The notes: generated by a model not told the origin, from the letters alone. 64,000 bases of DNA from Leifsonia sp. TF02-11 (GCF_017565305.1 NZ_JAGEKP010000007.1:62001-126000), one strand, 5' to 3'. Shown: positions 1 to 8,716, counted from the first letter of the stretch. Translations and numbers: made by a program.

Positions 1-243
1 AACCCGGCGGTCAAGCACTGGACGCTGGCGGTGCTCGACTTCGCGACAGGGGTGGAGACGCGGCTCCCGATCACGGACAGTGTCGACGACCAGGCCGAAT
101 GGCTGAACGGCTCGACGCTGCTGTACGGCCTCGCCAACCCGGCGAAGCCCGGGGACAGCACCGTCTACAGCGTCGCGATCGACGGGACCTCCGCACCACA
201 GGTGTTCCTGCACCACGCCTGGTCGCCCTCGGTGGTGCGCTGA
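1..243 (+). CDS. C-terminal end of a TolB/WD40-like beta-propeller protein (partial, cut by left edge)
   Basis: The reading frame is open from the first base and encodes the last 80 residues of a protein whose start lies outside the window. The visible part reads as beta-propeller blades: a WTLAVLDFATG strand, a polar turn, then WLNGSTLLYGL and a final TVYSVAIDGT strand, the spacing seen in TolB-like PD40 repeats. It ends at a TGA before the SRAP gene. No signal peptide, catalytic residue or fused domain can be judged because the N-terminal part is missing. It may be a stand-alone periplasmic-type propeller or the tail of a larger exported protein. Confidence 0.6.
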   Translation, partial: NPAVKHWTLAVLDFATGVETRLPITDSVDDQAEWLNGSTLLYGLANPAKPGDSTVYSVAIDGTSAPQVFLHHAWSPSVVR

Positions 244-317
244 GGCCGACCGTGTAGGCCGGGGGCATCGGGCCTCTCGCGGCGTCGGCGGCCTCTCGCG
301 CCGTCGGTGGTCGCGCC

Positions 318-329
318 TAAGCTGGCCGC
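318..329 (+). promoter_or_regulatory. -10 box of a probable leaderless promoter for the SRAP gene
   Basis: TAAGCT at 318-323 fits the actinobacterial TANNNT -10 pattern and lies 6 nt before the ATG at 330. No Shine-Dalgarno sequence precedes that ATG. This arrangement suggests transcription starts at or next to the start codon. Confidence 0.4.
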
Positions 330-1040
330 ATGTGCGGACGATTCGCGTTGGACTCCGAGACCGACGAGATGATCCAGGAGTTCGTCGCAGAGGGCGGAGA
401 CTTCCGCAACTGGCGACCGAGCTGGAACATCGCGCCGACCGACCCCATCCCCGTCTTCCTCGAGAGCAAGAAGGGGGACGAGCCGAGCGTGCGCCGGCTC
501 GAGCTCGCACGGTGGTCGCTCGTCCCGTCGTGGTCCAAAGAACTCAAGACCAAGGTGCCGACCTTCAACGCCCGCGCGGAGACCGCGGCCGAAAAGCCGA
601 TGTTCAAGGCCTCCGTCGCATCCCGGCGCGCGATCATCCCGGCCCGCGGCTACTACGAGTGGCAGACCGACCCGGAGACCAAGAAGAAGACGCCGTTCTT
701 CATCCACTCGGCCGACGGCGAGCTGCTCGGCTTCGCCGGCCTGTACGCGTGGTGGGCTGATCCCGCGCTCGCGCGCGACGACCCGGAGCGTTGGCACCTC
801 ACGGCCACCATCCTCACGTCGGACGCGGTGCAGACACTGTCAGACATCCACGACCGCAACCCGGTGCCGCTGCCGCGTGAGCTCTGGGATCACTGGGTCG
901 ACCCGACGGTGGTCGGCGACCAGGCGCTGGTCGACGAGGCGGTGCGCGCCGCGCTGCCGGTGGCGGATGCGCTCGTGTTCGACCGCGTGGGGCCGGTCGT
1001 GGGCGACGGGCCGGAGCTGATCAGGCCGATCGACGGCTGA
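330..1040 (+). CDS. SOS response-associated peptidase (SRAP/HMCES/YedK family)
   Basis: A 236-aa protein of the SRAP family, which forms thiazolidine DNA-protein crosslinks with abasic sites in single-stranded DNA and so shields them from cleavage. The start is fixed by MCGRF: the catalytic Cys must become residue 1 or 2 after Met removal. Further family landmarks are the WNIAPTD segment near residue 33, the ARAET stretch near residue 86 (Asn/Arg in the DNA channel), GYYEW near residue 107 with the catalytic Glu, and HDRNPVPL near residue 181 with the active-site His. Length is normal for the family. The gene seems to have its own leaderless promoter and overlaps the end of the convergent membrane-protein gene by 20 bp. 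Confidence 0.93.
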   Translation: MCGRFALDSETDEMIQEFVAEGGDFRNWRPSWNIAPTDPIPVFLESKKGDEPSVRRLELARWSLVPSWSKELKTKVPTFNARAETAAEKPMFKASVASRRAIIPARGYYEWQTDPETKKKTPFFIHSADGELLGFAGLYAWWADPALARDDPERWHLTATILTSDAVQTLSDIHDRNPVPLPRELWDHWVDPTVVGDQALVDEAVRAALPVADALVFDRVGPVVGDGPELIRPIDG

Positions 1041-2142
1041 CGGCGAGCTTCGCGTCGTGGGCGTCGCTCCCCGCCGCCTCCGTGATCCGCAGGAACACGA
1101 TGATCCAGCTGAAGATGAGCACGGCGGCGACCAGCTCGACCGCGGTGAGGTTGTAGTAGCCGACCGCGAAGAACAGGGCCACCAGCACGATCACGCCGAT
1201 GAAGACCCAGCCGAGCACGTAGAACGCGCGCGGGAGGTGGGGCATCATCCAGCGGATGCCCACGGCGAGGATGCAGAAGACGACCGCCATCCCGGTCGCC
1301 GCCGTGTTGTGCAGCAGGAAGAAGCGGTCGACAGGGAACAGGCCGACGCAGGCGAGCATCGCACCGACGATGATGAGGCCGGTGCGCACCTGCAGTTCGC
1401 CGCGGGTCGGCCTCCGCTCGAGGCTGCCGCTGTCGGTCGCGTACCGCGCGATGGCCGTGACGACGACGCCTCCTACGATCACGGTGATGTTGAACGTCGC
1501 CGCCGACAGGTCGTCGCTGATGCCGAGCACACTCAGATTCTGCTTCCACCAGTGCGGGTTGGAGGCGGTGAGCATGCTCGTCAGGGCTCCCACCACCAGG
1601 AAGATGGCGAGCACCGCCGAGAGGAGCAGCGGGTTCATGTTGGCGGCGGACAGGAACACGTAATACGCCGAGACGGCCGCTGCGGTGCCGACGAGCAGGG
1701 TGGCCGGGAGGGCGAACACCTGCGCGTCCTGGAAGCTCCGCGCGAGCACGTCGCTGAGCACCGTCCAGAGCAGCAGGACGACGACGGCGTGCGCGACCGA
1801 GATCGCGAGCGAGTCGAACACCTCCACGGCCGCACCCAGCCGCGACCGGTGCTCCTTGGGGCGGCTGAACCAGGGGATGCTCCAGGTCGTGATGCGACCG
1901 CCGCCGTAGGAGACGAGGGCGACGATGCAGCAGGCGATCGCGGCGAACTGGCCGACGGATCCCGCGCCCGCGATCGAGAGATCGTGACCGGCGAACACGA
2001 AGAAGGCCACGACTCCGACGGCCACGAACGCCAGCGCACCCATGCCAAGCGCGAGCGATTCGACGGAGGCGGCCTGCAAGCGGCGGGAGAGCCGATCGGC
2101 TCGGTGTTCTCCGACGCTTTCCGCCGAGACCGCGGTGTTCAT
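1021..2142 (-). CDS. polytopic membrane protein, DUF998-like C-terminal half
   Basis: A 373-aa integral membrane protein with about nine or ten hydrophobic segments and a short cytoplasmic N-terminus. The C-terminal half has features of DUF998 proteins: NLSVLGI after a soluble stretch with a Trp pair, then FNITVIVGG, and GLFPVDRFFLLHNTAA, where the Phe-Pro and His residues are typical. No transporter or enzyme motif is visible and function is unknown. The ATG at 2142 precedes a short polar segment and the first membrane helix. It overlaps the convergent SRAP gene by 20 bp and lies just downstream of the glycosyltransferase gene on the same strand. Confidence 0.75.
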   Translation of the reverse strand: MNTAVSAESVGEHRADRLSRRLQAASVESLALGMGALAFVAVGVVAFFVFAGHDLSIAGAGSVGQFAAIACCIVALVSYGGGRITTWSIPWFSRPKEHRSRLGAAVEVFDSLAISVAHAVVVLLLWTVLSDVLARSFQDAQVFALPATLLVGTAAAVSAYYVFLSAANMNPLLLSAVLAIFLVVGALTSMLTASNPHWWKQNLSVLGISDDLSAATFNITVIVGGVVVTAIARYATDSGSLERRPTRGELQVRTGLIIVGAMLACVGLFPVDRFFLLHNTAATGMAVVFCILAVGIRWMMPHLPRAFYVLGWVFIGVIVLVALFFAVGYYNLTAVELVAAVLIFSWIIVFLRITEAAGSDAHDAKLAVSRRSA

Positions 2143-2188
2143 GCTCCGAGCATAGGCGGGGCGGACCCGCTCTGCCGAGAGGGCACCG

Positions 2189-3778
2189 TCACCTGGTCAG
2201 TTCGATGAGCAGCGTCCTGTGCGTCGGGATGCTGCGCCCGGTCTCCTCGAAGCCCAGGGCCTGCAGCTCCGCGAGCCCGTCGTGGTCGAGGCTGCCGTCC
2301 ACGTCGTTCTCGACCAGCCAGACCCGGTGCACGCCGTCGAAACGGCCCAGCTCTGCGGCCTTCGGGATGGAGTAGACGCGGTCGGCCCAGCCGATGTTGC
2401 GGTAGTACGGCGTCCGGAGGGTGGGGTCGCTGACCGCGGTGAAGCCCGCGGGGTACGTGCGCATCGCGAGCCGCGGACGCTGGGACGGCCTGGTGGACTC
2501 GTCGAAGACGACGGCGTCGCCCGGCACGGCAGCCGCTCCCATCGCCGCGCTGACCTCGGCCCAGTCGGAGTTGTTCTTCGAGTACGGGCCGCGCTGCGAC
2601 AGATACACCGGGGCGCAGACGGCGACGAACGCGAGCAGCCCGGCACCGGTCACCGCAACGGCGGGCACGCCGGCGCGGCGGGAGACGAGGCGCCCGAGCA
2701 CGAGCAGTCCCTCGGCGATCAGCAGCGCGGCGGCGGGGGCGGCGAACGTCGAGTAGCGCGCCGTGTACATCGGGAAGGCGAGGTTGACCAGCAGCAGCGT
2801 GCCGGTCGGCAGGATCAACCAGCACGCGCCGACCAGCGTGGCGGACACCGGAAGGGGAGCCCGCTCGGCCGTTGCCGCCGTCGACGTCCCCCGTCGCCCG
2901 GCCCGTCCCCAGCGTGCGTACGCGGCGGAGCCGACGGCCAGCGCGATGCACGCCCAGGCCGCCAGCGCGACCCAGCCGTCGCCGAACCACGGCATCCACA
3001 GCAGCGTCGCCGGGTCGATCGGCTGGTTGCCCAGGTAGCCGATCTGACTGCGCTCGAAGTAGGCGAGGAGCACGAGCGGCGCGACCGCGACCAGTGCACA
3101 GCCGGTTGCAACGGCCCAGGCGCGCAGGGCGGGACGCGACGCTCGTGAGAACAGCAGGATCGCAACATGCGCGACCGCGATCGATGCGGTGTAAAGGAAG
3201 AGGTAGGACGTGAGCGCGAGCCCGACCCCATACACCGCCCAGCAGGCGCGGCGGACCGACGCGGGCACCGTCCTGCCGCCTCCGTCGACGAGCCAGAGCA
3301 GCAGCACGGTGAGCCAGCCGGCGGCCGCGGCGGTGAAGGCGAACGACCGCGCCTCCTCGCCGGCGTAGGTCATGCGCGGGACCACGCACGCGACGATGCC
3401 GGCGACGACCGCGGCCTTCGGGCCTCCGCGGCGCCCGGCCAGCAGCGTGACAGCGGCGACCGCGAAGCCGATCGCGACGGCGCTCGGGAAACGGAGCGCG
3501 AACGGGCTCTCGCCCGCAAGCCGGATCCAGCCGTGCATACCGAGGTAGTAGAGGCCGTGCACGGCGTCGACGTGGAAGAGCATCGGCAGGAGGGTGGCGA
3601 CGGGGCGCCGGGCGGACATCAGCGTCGTCGCCTCGTCGCCCCAGAGCGACGGGATCCAGCTGCCCGTGGCGCACACGATCGTCGCGACGAGCCCGAACAC
3701 GGCTGCGATCGTCCACGGCCGGACCGCCCGGAGCGGCTCGGTGTCCGTCCGGCGGTCAGTTGTGGTCAGCGTGCTCAT
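2189..3778 (-). CDS. membrane glycosyltransferase of the GT39/ArnT type (mannosyltransferase-like)
   Basis: A 529-aa polytopic protein resembling dolichyl/polyprenyl-phosphate-sugar mannosyltransferases (GT-C fold). The first luminal loop after helix 1 contains WIPSLWGDEATT, with the acidic Asp-Glu pair expected for the GT-C catalytic site, followed by about ten helices. A soluble C-terminal part near residues 420-529 contains the SQRGPY motif and a PMEL/ArnT-like ending. The frame is open further upstream to 4081, but that extension is polar and Arg-rich. The ATG at 3778 follows a GGTGG Shine-Dalgarno-like run and starts a short soluble N-terminus before helix 1. It probably glycosylates a cell-wall polymer or exported protein; the acceptor cannot be told from sequence. 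Confidence 0.78.
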   Translation of the reverse strand: MSTLTTTDRRTDTEPLRAVRPWTIAAVFGLVATIVCATGSWIPSLWGDEATTLMSARRPVATLLPMLFHVDAVHGLYYLGMHGWIRLAGESPFALRFPSAVAIGFAVAAVTLLAGRRGGPKAAVVAGIVACVVPRMTYAGEEARSFAFTAAAAGWLTVLLLWLVDGGGRTVPASVRRACWAVYGVGLALTSYLFLYTASIAVAHVAILLFSRASRPALRAWAVATGCALVAVAPLVLLAYFERSQIGYLGNQPIDPATLLWMPWFGDGWVALAAWACIALAVGSAAYARWGRAGRRGTSTAATAERAPLPVSATLVGACWLILPTGTLLLVNLAFPMYTARYSTFAAPAAALLIAEGLLVLGRLVSRRAGVPAVAVTGAGLLAFVAVCAPVYLSQRGPYSKNNSDWAEVSAAMGAAAVPGDAVVFDESTRPSQRPRLAMRTYPAGFTAVSDPTLRTPYYRNIGWADRVYSIPKAAELGRFDGVHRVWLVENDVDGSLDHDGLAELQALGFEETGRSIPTHRTLLIELTR

Positions 3779-3814
3779 TTCCACCAAGAATCGCGTCGCC
3801 CCCAAGTATCGCGT
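3779..3814 (-). repeat. 18-bp imperfect tandem duplication in the leader of the GT39-type gene
   Basis: Read on the minus strand, ACGCGATACTTGGGGGCG (3797-3814) is followed directly by ACGCGATTCTTGGTGGAA (3779-3796), which ends at the ATG. The copies differ at a few positions. The distal copy contains GATACT, a plausible -10 box, and the proximal copy supplies the GGTGG ribosome-binding site. The duplication therefore appears to have created the promoter/leader pair. Confidence 0.55.
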
Positions 3815-4140
3815 CCACTCGTTCTCGCGCGCGCTCGTTCTCACGCGCTCGCGAACGCACTCCAGCCAATCAGACGACTCCGGGGAGTCCCTGGGGAAGC
3901 ACTGCGGAAACACACAATCTGCGGATATTTCACCCGCCGGTGCGATGGAATTCACCGGATCGTCGACTGCCCGGACCCCGGGGGCCGACCTCAAGCCGGC
4001 CACCCGGGATCCGCCCCACACACATCGGGAAGACGGTTGCCCGTGATCGACACCACGCCGCATCCGATGTGATGCGATCACGGTACGTCGGCCCGCGCGG
4101 CCCGGCGAGGGGATTTACGCGGACCGGCGGCGGTGGTAAT
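3779..4140. other. 362-bp intergenic region between two minus-strand genes
   Basis: The gap holds the tandem duplication at 3779-3814 and then about 320 bp with no convincing gene. Open frames across it are Arg/Ser-rich without recognisable content. CGCATC and GATGCG form a short inverted repeat near 4059-4076, possibly part of a terminator or operator. Base composition is slightly less GC-rich than the flanking genes. Nothing else was recognised. Confidence 0.4.
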
Positions 4141-5178
4141 TCAGAGCTCTCCGCGGCGTGCGCCCGCCCAGAGGTCGATACCGGCGTCGATGGCGAGCCC
4201 GTCGATCGCGGCGAGCTCCTCGGGGGAGAACGAGACGTTGTCGAGCGCGCCGACGTTCTGCGCCAGCTGCTCGACGCTGCTGGCGCCGATCACGAGCGAC
4301 GTCACGCGCGGATCGCGGAGCGCCCAGGCCAGTGCGAGCTGCGCGAGCGTCTGCCCGCGCGAGGACGCGATCGCGTCGAGGCCGCGCAGCCGCTCGACCG
4401 CCTCGTCCGTCAGCCATCCGGCGTCGAAGGAGGTCCCGGCGGCGGCACGCGAGCCCTCCGGCACCCCGTTCAGGTACTTGCCCGTCAGCATGCCCTGGGC
4501 GAGCGGCGTGAAGCCGATGACGCCGACCCCCAACTCGTCGACGGCGTCCAGAAGGCCCTCGGTCTCGATCCAGCGGTTGAGCATCGAGTACGACGGCTGG
4601 TGGATGAGGAGCGGAGTCCCCAGCTCGCGCAGGATCTCCGCCGCCCTCCTGGTCTCCTCCGCGCTGTAGGACGAGATGCCGACGTAGAGCGCCTTGCCGC
4701 TGCGCACCGCGGTGTCGAGCGCCTGCATCGTCTCCTCCAGCGGGGTGCTGGGGTCTGGTCGGTGCGAATAGAAGATGTCGACGTAGTCGAGACCGAGGCG
4801 GGCGAGCGACTGATCGAGGCTGGCGAGCAGGTACTTGCGGCTGCCTCCGCCCTGTCCGTACGGCCCCGGCCACATGTCCCAGCCGGCCTTCGACGACACG
4901 ATGAGCTCGTCGCGGTACGGGCGGAGGTCCTCGCGCAGGATGCGCCCGAAGTTGACCTCGGCCGCGCCGTACGGCGGTCCGTAGTTGTTGGCGAGATCGA
5001 AGTGGGTGATCCCGAGATCGAAGGCGCGGCGGACGATGGCGCGCTGGGTGTCGAGCGGGCGGTCGTCGCCGAAGTTGTGCCAGAGGCCGAGCGACAGTGC
5101 GGGGAGGTCGAGGCCGCTGCGACCGGTGCGGCGGTACTGCATCCGGTCGTAGCGGGAGGCGTCAGGGAGGAAGGTCAT
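4141..5178 (-). CDS. gpr: aldo/keto reductase, YghZ/Gpr type (L-glyceraldehyde 3-phosphate reductase family)
   Basis: A 345-aa NADPH-dependent aldo/keto reductase of the AKR14 type. Compared from memory with E. coli YghZ (346 aa) it is closely similar: LPALSLGLWHNFGDD near the N-terminus, GITHFDLANNYGPPYGAAE with catalytic Asp and Tyr, SSKAGWDMWPGPYG with catalytic Lys, YVDIFYSHRPDP with catalytic His, then LLIHQPSYSMLNRW and FTPLAQGMLTGKYL. The expected role is detoxifying reduction of methylglyoxal and L-glyceraldehyde 3-phosphate. The start at 5178 is preferred over 5214 because AGGGAGG lies 9 nt upstream and because it matches the family N-terminus. The gene stands alone. Confidence 0.88.
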   Translation of the reverse strand: MTFLPDASRYDRMQYRRTGRSGLDLPALSLGLWHNFGDDRPLDTQRAIVRRAFDLGITHFDLANNYGPPYGAAEVNFGRILREDLRPYRDELIVSSKAGWDMWPGPYGQGGGSRKYLLASLDQSLARLGLDYVDIFYSHRPDPSTPLEETMQALDTAVRSGKALYVGISSYSAEETRRAAEILRELGTPLLIHQPSYSMLNRWIETEGLLDAVDELGVGVIGFTPLAQGMLTGKYLNGVPEGSRAAAGTSFDAGWLTDEAVERLRGLDAIASSRGQTLAQLALAWALRDPRVTSLVIGASSVEQLAQNVGALDNVSFSPEELAAIDGLAIDAGIDLWAGARRGEL

Positions 5179-5271
5179 GCCACCAGCCTCCCTGGTGCGA
5201 CCCAATTCGTCCAACAGGGCTGCCCGATCCGATTGTCCGTCCGCACGGATGAATGTGTGGCGTGGCCCGCG

Positions 5272-5430
5272 TCAGCTGCGGGAGGCGCCTCGACGCAGCC
5301 AGCCCACGATGGCCGTGATGATGAAGAAGACGATCCCCAGGATGGCCAGCCACAGGAGGCCCTTCACGGCGAAGCCGAGGATCGCGAGGATGAGCCAGAT
5401 CACGAGCAGGATGATGATGAGAGCAACCAT
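5272..5430 (-). CDS. small hydrophobic membrane protein
   Basis: A 52-aa protein with two hydrophobic stretches: a run of Ile/Leu/Val from residue 2 to about 20, and a second from about 25 to 45 rich in Ile and Phe. It ends in a basic WLRRGASRS tail. This is the usual pattern of the small hydrophobic proteins found singly in many actinobacterial genomes. The upstream frame is open but polar, so the ATG at 5430 is the natural start, preceded by a weak GGTGG. No function is known. Confidence 0.6.
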   Translation of the reverse strand: MVALIIILLVIWLILAILGFAVKGLLWLAILGIVFFIITAIVGWLRRGASRS

Positions 5431-5512
5431 GCGACCACCGAACGCCGTCGCGACGGGATCGTCAATGGGCTGGACGAAGCGGGTGCTGACGGGTAGGAGC
5501 TGATGGGCTCGG

Positions 5513-6193
5513 TCAGGGCCGGCCGATCCCGTACACCATGAGGGCGAGATCCGAGCGGGCGTCCGTGAGTGCGCGGGCTCCTGGGCTGTCAGGGCAGTAG
5601 ACCAGCACCTCCAGGTCGTGCCGGCTGTGCGCCGCGCCGTCCGTCCAGCGGTCGCCGTCGTCGAGCGGGTCGGCGTCGCGCGCGGCGAGGTGCCCGAGCA
5701 TCCCGCTCGCGTCGGCGACCGGCGCCCCCCGGCGTGCATCGGTGGCGCTTCCGCCGATCAGCACCTTCCCGGTGGTCGTGTCGATCACGGTGACCAGCAG
5801 CAGCGGGGTGGCGTTCGGCGACGTGCCGACCTGACCGGTTCCCGCGGCGTCCACGGGGACCACCGCGACCGTGACCGCCGCTGCGACGTCGGGATCGTTG
5901 TCGGCGATGCCGACCTCGAGCCGGAAGGTGCGGCCGGGATCGTACCGGTCGTCGAGGGCGAGCGGCACGAACGCGGCGGATGCGTGCGAGGGCGTCGCGA
6001 CGTCGCGGCCGTCGATGGTGACGAGGTCGACGGGGCCGGACGGCGCTGCGGCACCGTTGTCACCGGTGCCTCCCGCGTCGACGACGAGGTCGGCGCCCGC
6101 GGTGAGCGCGCTGTAGGTCGACGCGGCCGCGAGGGCGACGGCCGCGATCGCGACGAGACCGGCGACGACCGGGACGAGGGTGCTGGTGCGCAT
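5513..6193 (-). CDS. membrane-anchored or secreted hypothetical protein
   Basis: A 226-aa protein that begins with a basic residue and a hydrophobic stretch (residues 6-33, LVPVVAGLVAIAAVALAAAS), fitting a signal anchor or signal peptide. The exported part is Asp/Ala-rich with beta-strand-like segments (FRLEVGIADNDPD, VTVAVVPVDA, LLLVTVIDTTTGKVLIGG) and ends in LEVLVYCPDSPGARALTD. No family was recognised. The last part has a single Cys, so no disulfide is likely. It has no obvious operon partner; the next minus-strand gene encodes the small hydrophobic protein. Confidence 0.6.
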   Translation of the reverse strand: MRTSTLVPVVAGLVAIAAVALAAASTYSALTAGADLVVDAGGTGDNGAAAPSGPVDLVTIDGRDVATPSHASAAFVPLALDDRYDPGRTFRLEVGIADNDPDVAAAVTVAVVPVDAAGTGQVGTSPNATPLLLVTVIDTTTGKVLIGGSATDARRGAPVADASGMLGHLAARDADPLDDGDRWTDGAAHSRHDLEVLVYCPDSPGARALTDARSDLALMVYGIGRP

Positions 6194-6395
6194 GTCGGGC
6201 TCCAGGAAAGTGGTGGGTTGTCAGAGAGTGTCCCTCCCGGCATGCGTGTTTGGATACGGAATGCCGACAGAACCACCCGCGGTTCACCCGCAGGGCGGCT
6301 CGGGCCTCACCCCTCCGGCGGTCTTCCCCGGCGTCGTACCCCTGGCGTGCCGGGCCGGCGTGTTGCAGGATCGTCAGCAGACGGAGGGAGACCCC

Positions 6396-6587
6396 ATGGA
6401 CATGTCGAACACCGGAGGGACGGAGTACCCCGACGAGGCCGGCTACCCCGACGGCGAGGGCACGCTCGACGAAGGCACGGGAGCGTTCCACGACGAGTCG
6501 GAGGGCGGCGTCGAGGTGGAGGTCGAGGAGCCGCAGGGCGTCGACCAGCTCGACGAGTTCGATCGGCCGGACGCTCGGGACGAGTAG
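6396..6587 (+). CDS. small acidic hypothetical protein
   Basis: A 63-aa, strongly acidic, Gly-rich protein with no Cys or Trp (MDMSNTGGTEYPDEAGYPDG start, many Asp/Glu). The ATG at 6396 sits a few bases after GGAGGGAG, a good ribosome-binding site, and the frame runs to a TAG before the AraC-type gene. It is probably intrinsically disordered. Small acidic proteins of this type are common in the order but have no assigned role. Confidence 0.55.
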   Translation: MDMSNTGGTEYPDEAGYPDGEGTLDEGTGAFHDESEGGVEVEVEEPQGVDQLDEFDRPDARDE

Positions 6588-6628
6588 TCACCCGAGCCGG
6601 TGGGCGCCACCGGAGTACTGTTCACCAT

Positions 6629-7567
6629 GTGGACGACCTCAGACGCGTGCGGAGCAGCACCGCCGACCCGGAAGAGGCCGACGCGCTGATGCGCGAGGCG
6701 CAGGGGCGCTTCGCGTTCTCGCGTGACCCGGGAGCCGACTTCTCGTTCCGCGCGGAGCTGGCGGGCGATGACGGCCTGACGGTCGGGGTGTACCGGATCG
6801 GCGGCGACTGGGTGTCCGACGGCGAGTTCGATCAGTTCAGCGTGTCCGGCGTCTTCGCCGGCGACTACCGCTGGGAGATGGACGGCGAACGCGACTCGTC
6901 GTACGGCGTCCCGTTCCTCACCCGCCCCGGGCACGACCTCTACGGCCACGGCGAGAATCTGTCCATCGTGAACGTGTACATCGCGCCGGAGCGGCTGAGG
7001 GAGGTCGCTCGGGTGGTCTACGCCGATGACGCGATCGTGCCGGCGTTCGACTCGCCGCGCCCCGTCGACCTGCGGCGCGGGAGGTACATGCTGCAGCTCG
7101 TCCAGGTCGCGGCCGAGTTCTTGCGGTCGGGGACCATCGACGACGCGAGGGTGCGCGCCGGGCTGTCGCACGCGCTCGCCGTCGGTGTGCTCGAGTGCTT
7201 CCCCCTGACCGGTGAGCGCCGCGCCCGCCCGGCCACGGCGCGCTCGCAGTTGAGCATCCACCGGCGCGCGACGAGGTTCGTCGACGACTATCTGTCCCTG
7301 CCGATCAGCGTCGGCGACATGGCGGCGGCCGCAGGCGCGTCGCAATACGACCTGGACGCGGCCTTCCGGTCGCGGACCGGCTCGAGCGCGGCCCACTACC
7401 TCCGCAGTGCCCGCCTCGCCGCCGCGCACGCCGACCGCACCAGGGAGGCGGCGATCGACGACGCCGTGCTGGCCCACCGCTGGGGCTTCGCATCGGAGGA
7501 CCGCTTCCGCCGCGCCTACGACTCGGCGTACGGCGCGGGCCGGGGCACAGGGGTGGAGTCCTTCTAG
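6629..7567 (+). CDS. AraC-family transcriptional regulator
   Basis: A 312-aa protein with an N-terminal beta-rich sensing region (residues about 25-130; SVSGVFAGDYRWEM and LTRPGHDLYGHGENLSIVN) and a C-terminal AraC-type double helix-turn-helix (residues about 215-305; ISVGDMAAAAGASQYDLDAA, then AHRWGFASEDRFRRAYDSAY in the second helix pair). The GTG at 6629 is chosen because TACTGT at 6616-6621 lies 7 nt upstream, a leaderless layout, and because a competing ATG two bases upstream is in a frame that stops quickly. The ATG at 6689 is the alternative. Its target is unknown; no catabolic gene adjoins it. Confidence 0.8.
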   Translation: MDDLRRVRSSTADPEEADALMREAQGRFAFSRDPGADFSFRAELAGDDGLTVGVYRIGGDWVSDGEFDQFSVSGVFAGDYRWEMDGERDSSYGVPFLTRPGHDLYGHGENLSIVNVYIAPERLREVARVVYADDAIVPAFDSPRPVDLRRGRYMLQLVQVAAEFLRSGTIDDARVRAGLSHALAVGVLECFPLTGERRARPATARSQLSIHRRATRFVDDYLSLPISVGDMAAAAGASQYDLDAAFRSRTGSSAAHYLRSARLAAAHADRTREAAIDDAVLAHRWGFASEDRFRRAYDSAYGAGRGTGVESF

Positions 7568-7574
7568 AGCGCTT

Positions 7575-7775
7575 CTACGACGCGTCCGGCGAGCGTTCGC
7601 CGGTTTCCGGCCCACCGGTGGCGATCGCACGCCCGTAGGCGTCCCGCGCCAGCCGCTCCACGAACGCCTCGGGAGTCAGTCCGCTGTCGGCGGCACGGCG
7701 CAGCAGCCGCAGGTAGGCGTCGCGGTCGAGTGTGATGGCGAGTTCGCCGGGGCCGGCGTTTCGATCGAGGAACAT
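7575..7775 (-). CDS. small hypothetical protein, ribbon-helix-helix-like
   Basis: A 66-aa protein with one short strand (LAITLDRDAYL) followed by two helices (LRLLRRAADSG, LTPEAFVERLARDAYGRA). That is the order found in ribbon-helix-helix DNA-binding proteins and antitoxins. No toxin partner gene is adjacent. The ATG at 7775 follows GGGAG at a rather long spacing. It converges on the AraC-type gene and is divergent from the GntR pair. Assignment to a family is only suggestive. Confidence 0.45.
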   Translation of the reverse strand: MFLDRNAGPGELAITLDRDAYLRLLRRAADSGLTPEAFVERLARDAYGRAIATGGPETGERSPDAS

Positions 7776-7947
7776 CGTGGCCGTGACTCCCGTCGCTGGA
7801 GCAGATGGTCGGGGTCCTGCGCACCCGAAGCGCAGGACCCCGACCGAGCAGCGAGATCAGGGCTCGCCGCTCGGAGGACGGAGAGCATCGTGGGGGGCCG
7901 GTGCTCTCCGCGCGGTATTCGCACTGTCCGTGCAGTATAGGCGCCGG

Positions 7948-7977
7948 CTGGAACTTTAATCCAGATTGAAGTTCCAG
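7948..7977. promoter_or_regulatory. 30-bp palindrome, probable GntR operator
   Basis: The arms CTGGAACTTTAATC and GATTGAAGTTCCAG are separated by CA and match at 13 of 14 positions. The site is about 60 bp upstream of the first GntR gene and upstream of a possible -10 box TACGAT (7997-8002). It is AT-rich relative to its surroundings. Autoregulation by one or both GntR proteins is the simplest reading. Confidence 0.6.
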
Positions 7978-8038
7978 TTTCGGCGGCGCCAGTCAGTACG
8001 ATAAGCGGCAGGGATCCGCTATTCGCGAGGAGGTCTGG

Positions 8039-8716
8039 ATGCCGGTTCCCGGCTCACCGGGCGGCGCGCCCGCACGACGGCTCGCGCGCGACCGTGCCTA
8101 CGACGCCCTGAAGAACGCCATCCTCACTCGCACGATCCTTCCCGGCGAGCGCCTCGACGACGACACGCTACAGGCCTGGCTCGGGATGTCGAAGACTCCG
8201 ATCCGCCAGGCCCTGCACGCGCTCACGGTCGAGGGATTCGTCGAGACGGTCGCGCAGTCGCACACCCGCGTCGTCGAGCCGCGCGTGGAGGACGCCGTCG
8301 CCAACCTGCAGACGATCGGCGTCGTGGTGCTCGGCATCCTCGACTTCGTGTTCGACGAGCTCGACCAGAGCGGGCGCCTGGAGCTGATGCGCGAGCTCGA
8401 CAGGCTCATCGACGCGCTGGAGCGCAAAGACATCGAGGGCTCCATCGCCGCGTCGCAGGAGTACTACGCGCGCTTGCTGGCCTCCTGTCCCAATCGGGTT
8501 CTGATCGACTTCTCCGCACGGACGCTCTCGGCGCGCGCCTACTACGTGATGGTCGCGTACCGGGCCCTCGACGTGCAGTGGGACGAGGCGACCGCGGCGT
8601 ACCGTGTGCTCCGCGACGCCGTCGCGGCCGGTGACGCCCAGGCGGTCGCCGACGCGACGAAGCTAGTGTTCCGCATCGAACTGCCCGACACGGCGGCCCC
8701 GAGGGCGGCGTCGTGA
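8039..8716 (+). CDS. GntR-family transcriptional regulator, first of a tandem pair
   Basis: A 225-aa regulator with an N-terminal winged helix (residues about 15-75: AYDALKNAILTRTILPGERL, then SKTPIRQALHALTVEGFVE) and a C-terminal all-helical effector domain in the FCD/FadR style (residues about 90-215). A GAGGAGG Shine-Dalgarno lies just upstream of the ATG. The FCD metal-ligand histidines are not evident, so the effector domain is divergent. The next gene overlaps it by 4 bp (GTGA) and is clearly its paralogue, suggesting duplication and translation at fixed stoichiometry. Confidence 0.85.
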   Translation: MPVPGSPGGAPARRLARDRAYDALKNAILTRTILPGERLDDDTLQAWLGMSKTPIRQALHALTVEGFVETVAQSHTRVVEPRVEDAVANLQTIGVVVLGILDFVFDELDQSGRLELMRELDRLIDALERKDIEGSIAASQEYYARLLASCPNRVLIDFSARTLSARAYYVMVAYRALDVQWDEATAAYRVLRDAVAAGDAQAVADATKLVFRIELPDTAAPRAAS

